64,000 nucleotides of DNA, from the NCBI GenBank assembly GCA_033439265.1, contig JAVTVX010000010.1, positions 7,130,001 to 7,194,000 of the forward strand, in the 5' to 3' direction. The position numbers were made by a program, and so were the translations under genes. Source of the DNA: Dillenia suffruticosa (Eukaryota > Streptophyta > Magnoliopsida > Dilleniales > Dilleniaceae). The notes beneath the pieces were generated by a model. It worked only from the letters and a program-made list of their open reading frames with translations, had not been told where the DNA came from and ran no database searches. Each line of letters begins with the position of its first letter. Position 1 is the stretch's first letter. Below are positions 35,678 through 49,285 of the stretch, piece by piece.

Positions 35678-37531
35678 TCACATATTTTCCCCACTTTACT
35701 CAGAAGTCGGCTGTTTACAATATTTGTTGCATTTTGGATTCCTTGCCTTTAGTTTTAGGATCGACGCTGTAAGTTTTCTGGTTAATGTACGTAATGTTAT
35801 AAACTTTAAGCTTTGTGCCCTGGATGATATCATTTTGAACCATGGTAAAGTTCTGGGAGCAAACTTTTACATGAAGATACCAAGGGTTTTCTTCGACAAA
35901 AATTTGGTTGGAAAATGTATTAGACTCATTTCGAGAACAAGGATTGCTGATACAAGTTACCCTTAATTACTTGACTTGTTCAACTAGTCAAATATGATAC
36001 ATGAATTTGAACAATATTGGAATCAATTAAGAATAACCCTCGTCTCGACATAGCTTTTCTTCAGTGAAATGAGCAAGAACCCCCCCCCCCCCCAAAACTC
36101 TGCTCAATTTGGTGCCCTAATCAAAATATGCACAACTAAATTGAAAATTGGCTTGAAACACACCGAAAGGGGGACAATAGCACAAATGGATGTAAGGTAT
36201 CTGGCATTAGGGCTAAAAAAAAAAAAAGAAAGAACATTTATTTTAAGTTTACAATTCAATTGAGCCATCAGATGCACCACAGGCTATGAGGGGGCAGTTG
36301 GTTCAATCTATCTCCTCCTCTTCGGCATCTCTTCCACTAACATTCGAGAACATAGCAATTTACAACCTGACCATTTTGAAACAAGCAGGTTTATGCACAA
36401 GCCAGATGCTGGTTACTTTCTTAAGGAGTAAAAGAAATCAAAATTTAATGAAAGAACAACAAAAGCAACAAAGGCAACCATTTGTAATCAGCTAAAAGTT
36501 CTGCGCCGCCAGCAACCCAAAGATGGAAAAAGAATGATGGAATGTTGCTCAAGCTGCGGGCTTGTTCAGACTTTTGTCACCTTTTTTCCCCCTCTTTTGT
36601 CTTTATGGACAAACAGCACATTTTTGCATGGCAGAGATTGGACAATGAACAAATCAGATTATTAACCAATTAGGATGTCAATATTTCGTCCGAGTTCTGA
36701 TGGAAACTTCAAGCTGTCTTGTTCAAACTTGCAGCCACAAATATAGGCCATTCGGAGAATTGACAACTTTATTATTATCTCCGACCTAAAAAAAAGGACG
36801 ATCAGTGCTACTTTAGAGGATGCCTAGTCATTTCTAACTGCAAAACACGCAGCAAACACTTGATCCAGCAGGAAGATAATACCTCTACCCATCATATTTG
36901 CCAACCAACTATATACTGAGAACTAGGGCAACTTGAGTAACCTAGACGTGTTATCCATTAGAAACTCCCCATAATAGAAGTAATAAGTTGATCAGAAAAG
37001 GTGATTCAGAGGGAACCATGAAAACAGAACCACCTAGAGCTGGAACCTAATAGGCCAAAAGCTCTTTCCAAAGAAAGCAAGAACACTGCATTCACTAATA
37101 TACTCGGCCTGCCCTCGGGCATCAAAAGCATTCACCTATAAAATCTAAGGACCACAAAGCAATGGATACACCACCTTACAACCAGAGAGAACACAATGTA
37201 GGTGATATATAAAATGGACAGAGACAGAATGAATACTGTGCTCCCTGTGAAAGATCCTAATTCAAATAATTGAAACACTAATGTCCCAAGAAATTGGTGC
37301 TACAACTTTTTAAGAGATCAGGGTTGACACCAGGCATAATAAACACAAAATACCAGACATGCATGTAATATCAAAACAAAAAAAAAATGTAAAAATATTA
37401 GCCAAAAGGAAACCTTAATACACCAACTAATGGTTCTCCTAAGAAAAAGGCAGCAGGCATGCACTTATGTGTACAAGGACATGTAGATTGTATCCATCTG
37501 AAAGAACAATACTCAAATAGTGGAGAATCAA
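35678..37531. other. Convergent intergenic region between DUF7733 and SKP1-like 21
   Basis: It contains the presumed 3' UTR of the DUF7733 gene, a C15-type homopolymer around 36080-36094, and the 3' side of the SKP1-like gene on the minus strand. At 36600-36549 (-) a lysine-rich tail (QKRGKKGDKSLNKPAA then stop) follows an AG. It looks like a possible last exon of the SKP1-like gene but is one base out of phase with the donor I see. Confidence 0.45.
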
Positions 37532-40500
37532 TCACAATGAGAAAAGTACCATGGTACCTGTATATCCTTGTGAAGAACCATTCCCATTAATAGATATTGG
37601 TACAAGCCGTCTATCTGAGCCCAAAGAGAGAATCTCTTGCATTCTTTCTGGCCAATCTGAATTTAACCTCCTGGCGAAATCCTCCACTTCCCTGAGAATC
37701 AAAATAAGACAAACAATTACATAATGCTGATTCAAACTGCAATCAAGAGTATTCCTCATTAAAACAGCAACTATTATATCAGTCCCTCTATTATGCAAAA
37801 TATGTCTCTTATCAGCACATGATACAAGACGAATGCATGCATTTTGATAAGCTAGTTTTCTCCTCCTATGCACTACCCAATCAACATTTTAGAAGAAAGC
37901 TAGCAACAAAAGCAAGTATAATGAACTCAAATTTGCTGAAAACTTACAACGTTGTGGCACAATTATCTTGAAGTTCTGTTGAATTGATTTTTCTTCAAAA
38001 TAAGGTTTAAGGAAAATACGGAGAGATTTAGAAGAAAATTCAGGTCATAGTTCCAAGATTTGAACTTAACCCAAGCTCTAGATAAGTACATAAAAGCGCC
38101 ACAACCACTTGACCAAGCAGTTCATGATGAAAATTCAGGTCATAGGTGAACATGTTTTGTCATCACTCTCACTGTTGCTATCATGTCACCAATGTCACAT
38201 CCACCGACTCCCACCCAAAAAAGAATATAAACCTTATGGTTTAATTTACTTGGAGAGACTAGGATCCATGTACTCCTTAAGGCATTTTCCACATCCATTT
38301 CAGAGATTTGAATACGAGTAGAAAAAAGAACGCTAAGATCCTTTGGGAGTGCCAAAATGGTGACCTTTGGGAGACAATTGTTTCCCAGTTTCTCTTTAAG
38401 CTTTCAATCAGGGTGAGGGGATGATTTTAGGGGCTACTCTTTTGATATTTCATTAGGGATTGGAAACCGGGAAGCCAATTTTTACTAGAAGTTCCTTTCT
38501 CTTGTTTTCTTAGACAATTTTCACATTCTCTTCCTATCCATAAAAATTTTACTTCTTTCTACTAAAATAGATAAGAACGCCAATTATTTCGAGATCTATG
38601 ACATTCTTCCTCTGAATTTATAATAAGGGAAGATAAAGAAGGTGTATGTATTCTGGACGATGGGCTGATACAAGAGAATCTTTGCGTATGTAAAGAACTC
38701 ATAGAACTTACAACAAAGGCATGGACGAAAAATCTAGCCCCAGCCGTAACTTGGTAACTACTGAAAATGTACCATTGACATAGCAATTTGGTAGAGAAAA
38801 TCCACTAGTAGATTAACATCATTGCCCTAGTATAGAATTGGAAGCAATTTTGGGTGCAGCTTAAAAATTGTAAGAGGATACTTTTCTTTTCTTAAGGGTT
38901 AGATCATTGCCCTAGTATAGTCTACTCCACGATGTCCAAAAAGAGAAGGCATGGATGAACTTTTCACAAGGAGAAAAACAGGAAACATTCTGAAATTAGA
39001 AGATGAAAAGTAGATATTCTCTAATACACAGAAAAACACATTCTAAGAAACTACTACATGTTCCTGTAAGATATATAACATATCTCCTGCCAAAACAAAA
39101 AAAATGAAGAACCATAAATAGGAAAAAGGAAGGGGATGCAAAGCAAATATAAATAACTTAAAGAAGCTAACTCAGTATATCCTACTAACCTGTCAAGTTC
39201 TTCCTTCATTGCAGGGTCTAATTCATCATCCAAATCACCATCATCAAACTCGATTCTAGACATAGATTCAATTGCAGCAAAGTCTTCCAACTCTGCAGTC
39301 TTACTTGGAGTTGACCCATTAAGATCTTGAACCTTACCATCATTACGAGTCAAAGAAAGACCATCCAATTCCTGGAAATAGAAGAAAACAAGTAAATCAC
39401 CAACATATTACTATTAAAAATTGGAGAAAGATGGGTTCAGTTGGGTATCACCACCTTCTTAAGGTTTCCATTTACATCATTTGATGAGAAGCCCTTCGGT
39501 TGATCTTTTCTTCTCTTATTTTTCTTTTTATGCCTAGCAGGTCTAACTCCCCTTGCATCTACAAGCCGAAATAAATTCAACTCATAGGGAATGGAATACA
39601 GTGAGAAAATGACAGAGAAAGTAATCCTTCTTAAATAGCACTGGAATGCATGAGCTCAAGCAATTAATCATTCTAAAGTTACAAAGGAGAAAATACAATG
39701 AATTCATCTATTGTGAGAGAGAACTACAACAAGCATCATGAAGCTTAACTTGACAGAAACAAACAACCACAAAAGTGATATGCATGGTTCTCCAATTAGA
39801 GTGCTGGCACTGCATCACATATACAAAAAAAAAAGAGGCCTAAGCTTTATTATCTAATATTCAGATTGGCATGAAATTCTCTCTCAAATTGGTATATCCA
39901 TATAAAAGATGATATTTAGATCCTAAACCCTTATGCACCTTGGTAGAAACAAACACACAACAAATTTCATAGACTGAAACACAATTCAAGTGCTGATACC
40001 ATTGCATATGCCGGGTGAACCATATTGAAGTTTGTTACAAGTAGATCTAACACACTTAACCATATATGATTGATCTAATCATATTTTCAAGGTCATAATC
40101 AACAGAAAGAGTTCCAACAAGTTTGGATTAAGTTCAAGGAGTAAATCAAAAATAGAATAAAAAGACAAGATAAAAGAATCCTGCACAATGAAGAAAATGC
40201 CCCATTAATACCTTGTTCTCCACCATTTATAAAAGACAAGAGGTCATCAACTGAACGCTCATCTTTAGCCTCCTCTTCAGTCTCAACATTCTGGAACACA
40301 CAGAAGGGCCAGTTCCGAATAAATTATGTATACATAGACCTTAACACACCACTACTTTATAGCCTAGTTGAAATCCAAGATCTAAACACTAGCATTGAAG
40401 CTGCAAGATAGGAAACAAGAGAACATGTAATTACTTTAAGTTTCTGTCTCTCTTTTAGCTCTTTCCTCTTTCTTGCATACAGCCGATTCAAAAGGCGTAT

Positions 40501-41644
40501 ACGTGGATCATCAGTCAGGTTTCTTATGGGCTCCAACTTCTCCTCCTGGGTAAAACACTTTATGTGAATAATGACAGAGGAGATACTAAGCAAGAGAAGA
40601 AAAATCAAAATCTTCCAACAATGGAAACCTCCGTAAGATCGTCCGGTAAATTAAATGTCTCACGTATCTCCTCCGGAGTTTTCCCTTCAATCATTCGTGC
40701 AAGTGCACGGCTTGTGAGATCCACCAACGGCTTCAATTGAAGACTGTCAGCAGCAGAAGTCAACTCACATAACCTTTTTGTATCTGTTCGGACAAACTTC
40801 TCATCAAAGGATTTCCGCTCCTAGGTACACATGATGAGAACCATGCGTATCAGTAATTGGAGAGAGACAGAAACTGTAGACAGAATGACAACTTCTAAAG
40901 CCACACTTAGAGGAACATTGGAGTTTGATGTATCCAAACTTAGTTAATTTCCAGCATCGACAATAAGAATGCAGGATCACACCCAATACAGAAGAAGACT
41001 TCATTATCAAAAGTGTCAAAACTTGTCAGACCTTATTGGAGCGTCCAGGTGCTTGATGAAACCGACAGTAGTCAAGTATCAAACCCAAAGTGACAGGAGT
41101 AACTCGTTGAGGAAGTGAGATTGCATAGTTTTTTGAAGTTCCCATCCCATTTTGTAGTATCTCCTTGCATATAATGGGGCAGAACCTAGCTACCTCTTCT
41201 TCTACTTGTTGAAGTGAACCATCAGAAGTTTGAAGCCAGACATAAGATTTTATCTGGAGAAACACCAAATTACAAGAAATATGAATTCTGCACCAATAGT
41301 TAAAATTTTACAGTTACCTCAGCAGCAATATTTGATTGTTGAACCACAGCATTACGGTTCTTAAACCATTCTATCACATTACTGCATACAGCATCAAAGA
41401 GCAACAGACTCCAGTGCAATGTAGTCATTCATTGGGACCTTAAAAGTCTCACTGTAAAACTACAGTATGGCAGCATTCTGAGGGCTAATCATGAGCCAGT
41501 GCATGCAGAAGAATCAAAACAATGTAAAAAGTAACAACAGATCTTCTAGAAATAATTAAACTAATCTAACCAAACCCTTTACAAGAATCTCGTTCGAAAG
41601 TAGCGTATGATGAAGTAACATACCTCAGGTTTGACTATTGCCAT
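37532..41644 (-). CDS. ASK21: SKP1-like protein 21
   Basis: Minus-strand exons: 41644-41624, 41253-41032, 40820-40629, 40545-40435, 40290-40212, 39558-39455, 39371-39190 and 37691-37532, about 356 residues if exon 8 is read to its own stop. Residues 1-7 are MAIVKPE. Residues 8-~85 form the BTB/POZ half of SKP1 (KSYVWLQTSDGSLQQVEEEV, ILDYCRFHQAPGRSNK). The cullin/F-box dimerisation half follows (FVRTDTKRLCELTSAADSLQ, MIEGKTPEEIRETFNLPDD). The long C-terminal extension that marks the ASK20/21 subgroup is present (RKRKELKERQKLK, DERSVDDLLSFING, HKKKNKRRKDQ, acidic FDDGDLDDELDP, EVEDFARRLNSDWP). SKP1 proteins bridge F-box proteins to cullin 1. A splice donor at 43372 (tttttag|gtacaac on the minus strand) indicates a non-coding leader exon and a ~1.7-kb leader intron. 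The extreme C-terminus is uncertain. Confidence 0.88.
38034..38145 (-). mobile_element. Very short tRNA-derived SINE with perfect 17-bp TSD
   Basis: Identical 17-bp repeats (GAAAATTCAGGTCATAG) at 38034-38050 and 38129-38145 flank a 78-bp insert. On the minus strand the insert carries a pol III A box (TGGTCAAGTGG) and, about 45 bp further on, a B box (GTTCAAATC) that fits GWTCRANNC exactly. There is almost nothing beyond the tRNA-like head, so it is a minimal or 3'-truncated SINE. It lies in the intron between exons 7 and 8 of the SKP1-like gene, on the same strand as that gene. Confidence 0.85.
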
Positions 41645-42844
41645 ATCAACTTCAGGCCTCTGACAGTAACTTTTTTGATAAATATAATGTAAAGTGTAAA
41701 GACTTGCACGTCCAACTCAAAAACTCGAAAATGATAAAGTGCAGTAATATTTCTTCTTCAAACACTCAATTTCTTAGCTTCATAAAACTCGCCAGTGCAC
41801 CTCACAGTCGCATACCCCAGAATCCCCTCAGCAATGCAAGATATCTGTCATCAAGAGAACTTGATCAAGACTGTAGACTAATCATTAGTTCTATCCCAGA
41901 TAGAGAAGATCACTTCTGTTGATCCTGAACAAAGCAAGAGAGACCAAACTAGAGTATTAGATTGTTTGCACGAGTGTCCCACATAAAAACATGCAGTAAA
42001 CAAGAGAAAGAAAGAACAGAATTTAATTAACACATGTTCGACCTAACCTAATGAACTCACTTAAGAAACCACCAGTTAAAGGAAACTACCAGTTAGACTA
42101 TGTAAATTAAACTAAAAATAAGTATGTTATTTCCCTATTAAACATATGAATTTTTCCAAATGTGACCATCTTTAAGGTAGAAGTTAAAACATTTGGTCTT
42201 CAGTAACAACTTCAGCAACCAAACACCAACAATCTATTCAGCAGCAACAGAAATGATTTTGAACCAATAACAGGTAAAAGTATGAAGATGACACACCAAA
42301 AGCATTTGCAGTGAGTAATGCATAATACTCGCCCTCGAGTGTTGGCCCATGATAACTTACAACAGGTTCCAAACACATGGAATGATTAATGGGGTAAAAA
42401 GAGGCCTACTAAGGTTTGAACTCCACACCACCTGTGCTCAAATGATTCAAAACAACCATCTATTCCAAAAGCTTGAGTTGGTGGACTAAGGTGTTTTATC
42501 ATTTGTCTATTCTAATGATACCAAAGGGTTCAACAATGCCCCTACTATTTAAACTTTTTCCATTTGAATCTGCATTCTCTAAATAAATAAATACAAAACA
42601 TGAAGTGTCCAGTCCCCTCCATATGCCCCAAGATCATTGATATCTCAACTTTGGATTTTCACATTCAATAAAATAGGATTTCCAACTTTGAAGTATAATG
42701 CCAGCATGAAGAGTCCTTGCTATATTAGGAAAAGCAAAGGCCAAATCCCATTTACAGTTACTTTCAACTATTGCTCATGCAACCCGTGGGCTATCACACA
42801 GTCAATAATTAAAATGCATTGAATAGCATATAAAAGCCAATATG

Positions 42845-43430
42845 CAGAATTCAAACAAAGCACAAGAAAAGCTAGTAGTGCAAATCAATTGACATGCAGC
42901 AGCAATAACATGACTGAACAAACATAAAACCAAAAATATATTCCATCTCCGACAAGATGCAAAAAACCTCAGAAAATATGAAACCTTACAACATCATAGT
43001 AACCCTAGAATTGGCCTCAGGATCAAACAATATGTGAATTTATTCAAAGTTGGGTAATTGAATTCAAGTTCAATTTCCCAGCAACACTAACATGATAGGT
43101 GATTCAAACAATCTAGTGAGCACGGTATCCTATCCTCTCCTCGTTTCATTTCAGCTGCCACCAAACTATAAAAATAATTCAATATAAACAATTCAAAATA
43201 TAAACCCTAAATATCCAGGACAACGTATACGGGGATGCCACTTTACCCCAATTAAACAAATTGAAGGACAATAAATCCAAATACTCCAACATTAGGTAGA
43301 GTAACGTAAGAATTCGATAACATCAGCCCTAGAATCCAATTTAGAGAGAGAGAGAGAGAGTTGTACCTAAAAAGAGGGAAGTTTGAATGTTCGAGACGAA
43401 GATAGAGGGATGTCGGGAAACAGATAGGAA
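42845..43430 (-). repeat. Segmental duplication, source copy (SKP1-like 5' region)
   Basis: About 586 bp covering the 5' part of the leader intron, the splice donor (43372), the adjoining GA tract and most of the leader exon of the SKP1-like gene. It is clearly similar along its length to 57061-57626, in the same orientation. Shared landmarks include ATCTCCGACAAGATGCAAAA, TTCAAAGTTGGGTAATTG, CAGCTGCCACCAAAC, ACATCAGCCCTAGAATCC and gagagttgtacct. Confidence 0.85.
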
Positions 43431-43530
43431 CATAGAGAGAGATGTCAGTAACACAAAAACAGTGGGAGGGGACAAAAACTGCTGTTAGGGTTTCTGCCCC
43501 ACAATCTCTTCCTTTTTTTTTTTTTTTTCC
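43373..43530 (-). promoter_or_regulatory. Leader exon and promoter side of SKP1-like 21
   Basis: Minus-strand pyrimidine-rich leader ending at a splice donor (TTTTTAG|GTACAAC). A CT tract (plus-strand GA, 43342-43361) lies just inside the intron. Upstream, minus-strand sequence near 43500-43530 is A-rich. The transcription start is not determined. Confidence 0.5.
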
Positions 43531-46254
43531 GTCTCCTCTCCCGGCGGCTTTGGTTTCGCACGTGAGGCGTAGTAAAAATGCGTGACGCAGTGACGGTAGA
43601 TATGCTTCGGCAAGACACGGGTTAGGGCCACCCTTCCAAATACAGTCAGTCATGGTTCGGATCGGATCCCCCCTTTTGCTCTTTCCTTTTCTCGCTGACA
43701 CCAACATAACCACCTTCTTTAAGCATTGTTAGTTAACTGCAACTTCCAACACTTACCACTAAAATGTATGTTTGATAATCATTATAGGCAAATTTAAACA
43801 TATGATTTTACAAAAATAAAAAAAAATAACGGTATCACTACCACTGTACTATTAATTTCCTATGATATTCAATCATCTCATTTTACGGTATAAATTAAAT
43901 TTAATTAAATTACTTAAATTGTAAACAACTCATCCAAATACATTTGACAATGATACGGATGAAACCACCGGCATGTTTTAACCGGTGAACTAGTGATCTT
44001 AGAACTCCAAGACTTAAAACAATTATGATGCAAATGTTTTTAATATGGTTTCAAGCTATTTTTTTTTTATATATACTTAGGTAATGTAAATTCCTTGATG
44101 GTTGAATAAGAGTTAAGAGTTATTGCACTAACAAAGATCAGATTTTCTAGGGAAATTTCATATGATATTGTGATTTATGAATCCTTATGCAATGGTATTC
44201 ATGTAATCACTCAAGCATGATAATCAAAAGTAATTGTTCTCCATTTTGAGCTTACATTGGAAGGAGTAAAAATCATGCTCAATAACAAAGAAATAAAAAG
44301 TATCTCATTGATTTATATGGACTCTGAAGAAATCAAAGTGATAACATATAAGTATCAATTCAAGATCTACAAATTAGGAGATAAAAAGTCTCATATGGTG
44401 GAGTAGTTAATCAAGGTATGGTGTCTGAGTCGACATGGAGAGTATCAATAATCTCTCGACAAGTAGTTTGTTCGTGGATTAATTGTGAAACTCCGGGGCG
44501 TAGTTGACAGCACTCGAGTAGATGTTCAGTGTTTGTTCCCACCAAGGGTGATTAGTATTAAAACTAGTGAGGCAAAAAGTTTGATTCTTAAACATGTTTT
44601 CGCTTGTATAATTCCTAATCCTTTTCCTTTCTCTAATTATAGTATAATGAAAGTATATTAAAGAAAAAAAAAAGTGACAAGCAGGGAACCGTAAGTTTTT
44701 CTAGAATTATATTCATACATTATGATTATATGTCCCTCGGGTACAACCCAAGTGGTAGAGTTTTTCCACTTCCATCCTTCATTTTCTTATTCGAATTCAC
44801 TTGATTACATTTCATTGTATCAAAAAAATACATTATAACTATATATTTTATCTATCACATCATAGATATTTGTCCCATGTATTGCATGTATGCCTTATTA
44901 AAAATACTTGTTTAGCTTGACCTGTAATTTTTTTTTAGGTGTTTCTTTTTTTTTTGTACATTTGTTTGGCTACTACTTAATATGCGGAGTTTTACTTTAC
45001 TAATCTGGATCAATCATCGTAGGGTCCATTTTGAAGATGGATCTCCCAATATTATTTTTTTTGTGTCTAAGAGAAATCGAAATCCCGACCTGATTAAAAA
45101 ACACATAAGCTTATTCCAAATGCGCCAACAAAAGCAAAGGCAAAGACTTTTGTGTCTGGGATTGTGAATCCAACATTTTTTATTTTTACTTCTTTTTGTT
45201 CTTTTGAATACAATTTGATGTATATATATGGTTTATGTCTGTCATTATGTTATTTTCTATACTTTCTTATATTTATTTGCACCCTAGGTGGTCAAATGTC
45301 ATCAAGCAAGAACGTACCGAATTTTCCTAAAAAAATATGTATGAGTTAAAATTTTGAATTGTTTCATATTTTTCCTTCTGTGTTATCATATACGTGGATG
45401 TCGACTTATATAATTGTTATTTCGGATGTTATCATATATGTGGATGTCGACTTATATAATTGTTATTTCAGGTGTTACATATTATGTTATATTTATATAT
45501 TTTTGTGATATTATATTTTCTTTATTTAGGAGCCATGACACTTGAATAGCAGATCGATGTATACCCCCACTATATTCCGACCTTCCAAATGGTCCAAATT
45601 GCACACACATGAATACCTAAGTGGTAGGCATGGAGTAAAATCATTTTTTGGTTGCATTTGGCATTGGTCTTGAGGCAAATTAAAAGATTATCTATGAAAA
45701 AACTAAATCTAAGTTTTACATATTTTAAGATAACTTCCCTCAACTAAACCGCATCTTCTATTACCCTATTTGTGGATTGACTCATTAGTTAGAAGTTGCC
45801 AAGTTCTAAGCCAGACCAAGTATCTACGTTTGGCAAAACATAAGCTTACTATTCTAGCTCAGTGAGATGAAGTCCTCCCCCCCCCCCCCCCACAATTTTA
45901 AGATGAGGATATATCCTAATTAGATTGAATACTATCAAGAACTTGTCAAATTGTTTTGAATTGTGGACCAGTTAAGATATTATCTCAGATGTATTTAAAA
46001 AAAGTTTATTCACCTGCCACCATCTTCCAAAACCTTGTAAAATCAATTATCCGGTTTAAAATATAAAAATACAAAAATGCAATACGACGTGGTTTGGCAA
46101 GCCGCTTGGCAAAATGGACTCCACCAGGACTTACGGTAGAGGTGGTTGTGGTTCGCGTTTCGTTTCGTAAGCTCACCGTCCAAATTTCCATTGCTTTGTT
46201 TTGTACAACCATTTCCTTCTCTCTGTCAAACGAGAGAGAGAGAGAGACAGAGAG
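43531..46254. other. Divergent intergenic region between SKP1-like 21 and TIC32-like genes
   Basis: About 2.7 kb with no supported gene. It holds a 46-bp tandem duplication (45381-45472), a poly-C run near 45879-45892, and a tRNA-like pattern at 44740-44810 (gtacaacccaagtggtagag ... ttcgaattc) that could be a decayed SINE head. The leader of the TIC32-like gene has a short GA tract at 46231-46255. Confidence 0.5.
45381..45472. repeat. 46-bp tandem duplication
   Basis: Two adjacent copies (45381-45426, 45427-45472), each beginning TGTTATCATATA and containing GTGGATGTCGACTTATATAA, differ at a few positions; a third copy starts and breaks off. No gene overlaps it. Confidence 0.85.
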
Positions 46255-49200
46255 ATGTGGTTGTTTAACAGAAAAGGGCCTTCGGGGTTCTCTGCCTCGC
46301 CCACGGCAGAGGAAGTAACAAATGGGATTGACGGAACTGGTCTTACTGCCATTGTCACAGGTCAATTTTCTTTGTTCCCTTTTGCGTTTTTCCATTTTGA
46401 TCTCTCAATTTTAACTTTTCTTCTCTACTTAAAAAATAGATGGAATTATGGATTCATTTGAAGTTGTGATATTTTGTGGTAATTTCCATTCACCATAATA
46501 ATATTGTTTCTTCTTATTTGGAGTTTGTTGGGGGTACATCTAACCAGGGTAATTAGTCTGATATTTGGGATCTCCATAGTTAATTTGTGCGTTGCTTGAT
46601 TTTAAACGTGAATGCTTACGAATTTTTTTGTTTTATTTAGTACCTATCAAACTCTGCTTGCAGGGTTCTTGGATATTCCGTACAATGCTAGAAAAGAAAA
46701 CGTAGGAACTTTTATGGGACCATGATTTGTTTAAAGTCTTAGGTCCTTTTTTCTTATATAGGAAAAGGAGCGGCATTAGATGCATTCATATCTTTATGAT
46801 AACATGATTTCCTTTTGCCCCCCTTTATGTCACATGAGAGGTACCCTTGTTTGTTCATGTAGGACAACATTTTCATAGCTTCTTAAACAGATGACAAATA
46901 TGCCAAATTTCGGCACCAACAGATTTCCTTCAATACCTTAAAAATGTACTCTTTATAGTATCATGTGACTTAGTTGTTGACACTTGCTGCGTATACAGGG
47001 GCAACAAGTGGCATTGGTGCTGAAACTGCACGCGTTCTTACAAAGCGAGGTGTTCATGTAGTTATGGGGGTTAGGAATAAGGCTGCTGAAAAGGATGTCA
47101 AAGAATCAATAATCAAGGAAAACCCAGCTGCCAAAGTTGATGCCATGGAATTAGATCTCAGTTCAATGGCATCTGTTAGAAAATTTGCATCTGACTTCAA
47201 TTCCTCTGGTCGCCCACTGAATCTCCTAATGTAAGGAAATAGAGAGAGAAAGTTACAAAGTAGCTGAGAGAACTTTTCTACATCATTCTCTCTGTTTTAC
47301 TATTTAACGTCTGCATCCGCTTGTGCTCCGTGTGCAGAAGCTCATGGCACGGTGTATATGGCATTTTATGCATCCGTATTCCAGACTTCTCTGTATATTG
47401 CATATTTAGTGTTGAGAAATCGAACAATGGGGAAGTGATTTTTTTTTTCATGATTTTCAAGTAATAATGCAGGAATTATGGCAACGCCCTTCATGCTTTC
47501 CAAAGACAACATAGAACTGCAGTTTGCCACAAATCATATAGGTATGTTTTTAAATTCATGGATGCTTTAGGCTTGGATCATAGATGTCTAATTTGAAATG
47601 ACAAAGAGAGATGGCCTTATGAACTTTATGCTTACATGTGATCTTATTCTTGGAAGTTTTGCATGTACCATGTAGTCTCATTTTGCAGTTTGTAGTCTTT
47701 GGATATTGGCTTAGAGTTTAGGTTTACTAAAAGGAAAAAGGAAAAAACAAAGAACAATAATGAAAGATAAATCAACATATTGCTTGTAGAGCTCGTGTAT
47801 TTACAATTTGTTGTTGTCACCTGTTTCGCTTATAATTTAATATGTTACGTGGAAAAAAATATTAAAATCATAATATTTTTTTTAACATATTTTAGGTCAT
47901 TTTCTATTAACACATCTGCTGCTTGACACCATGAAGAAAACAGCAAAGAAAAGCAAAAAGGAAGGGCGGATTGTGAATGTTTCATCTGAAGCTCACCGAT
48001 TTTCTTATAGAGGAGGAGTTCGTTTTGATAAAATTAGCGATGAATCAGGGTGAGATTTCTCTACCATGCTCAGAATCTGAACAGCTAGATACAGCCATTA
48101 TCATCACAATTTGAATTTCTTGACTTGATATGACCTTGGACCTAATTTAATTTAAGAATTGGATGACCTAGGTTTCAGCTAGTTTCACTGAGATGGGACA
48201 CTTTGCTGCTTCAAGGGACTAATAGCCCCCAGGATTATTTGTGCCTAGGCAGCATTTGTGTGTTTGAGTTCTCTTAGGTCCATGTAAGTGTAGAATTTTG
48301 CTTTGAAATTGTGAATGAAGATGATGTTCAAAAAGTGCATGGATATTTCAATTTCCAGGTACAACAGATTTGCTTCATATGGCCAATCAAAGCTTGCGAA
48401 TGTCTTGCATGCTAATCAGCTCGCAAGACACTTAAAGGTATATGTTGATGAGTAAAGCTTGATAAATACTATTCTACTGGATATTGTTATGCTTACTAGA
48501 ACATGATCCTTTAGATTTTCTTCTTCCTTGAGTAGGAAGATGAGGTGGAAATAACTGCAAATTCGCTGCATCCTGGGTTAATTGCCACCAATCTATCCCG
48601 TCACCTTGGCATTACTAATGGTATTTGCTTAAATCTTATCAGCTGCGATGTGTTGTCTCAAATGATAAACTTGGTCAGTACCTTCGAAATATCTCTATGG
48701 GTCCATGTCTCAGATTTGTATATTGGACCACTGACAAGTCTGTCTACCTTATAAGTTAATAATGATATACAAAAATTCTTCCTAGATTGGGTTTTCCTGT
48801 TTTTCCAATGTCTTTGCGTTTTCATCTCTCTCTCTCTCTAATCTCGCAATCTGTTTGGCTTGTGCAGGACTAACGAGCAAGATTGGTAGATTTCTGTTAA
48901 AAAATCCTCAGCAGGTAACTTTCACACTCTTTTGTAGATCTCATGTGGAGGGATTTACTTCATCGCATGCATACATCCGAAACATGCATCATTTAAGTAT
49001 GCAAGGGAAAGAGAGGAAGGGTCAAATAGTTGTTTCCAAAAGGGGAAAAACAGAGAAGGAAAAATAAAACGGGAAAATGGAGAGTAAAGTTTTAATGTGG
49101 GAAAAACTTGCTTGACTTGTTTATAGGGTGCGGCGACAACTTGTTATGTAGCACTGCATCCACAAGTGAAAGGGATTAGTGGGGAGTATTTTTCAGACTG

Positions 49201-49285
49201 TTGCTTAGGAAAAGCAAGCTCACAAGGTCAGGATGTTGATCTGGCAAAGAAACTCTGGGATTTCAGCGTGAACCTGATTAAATGA
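46255..49285 (+). CDS. TIC32: Short-chain dehydrogenase, TIC32-like
   Basis: Eight exons join in frame: 46255-46360, 46999-47230, 47462-47541, 47896-48049, 48359-48437, 48536-48620, 48868-48914, 49127-49285, giving 313 residues. It is a classical SDR fold: the cofactor loop TGATSGIG (residues 35-42), the NNAGIMA strand (114-120), NVSSEAHR with the active-site Ser (~170), and the catalytic pair Y198-x3-K202 in YGQSK. The next landmark is [14 protein letters not shown], and the end is FSDCC...[10 protein letters not shown]. The N-terminus ([21 protein letters not shown]) and length match the plant TIC32 group, an NADPH-dependent dehydrogenase at the chloroplast inner-envelope import complex. 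Plants carry several close paralogues, and not all are proven Tic components, so the family call is firm and the Tic role inferred. It converges with ProRS 711 bp downstream. Confidence 0.92.

Noticed and set aside
41318..41400. Minus-strand reading VIEWFKNRNAVVQQ, which looks like a homeodomain recognition helix (WFxNRxA), in intron 1 of the SKP1-like gene
   Set aside because: Only one short match. No homeodomain helix 1 or 2 lies nearby, and the flanking exons join in frame without it (MAIVKPE to IKSYVWLQ), so chance is more likely.
43252..43713. 153-codon minus-strand ORF over the SKP1-like leader
   Set aside because: It spans the leader splice donor and promoter side, is low-complexity, and no family matches.
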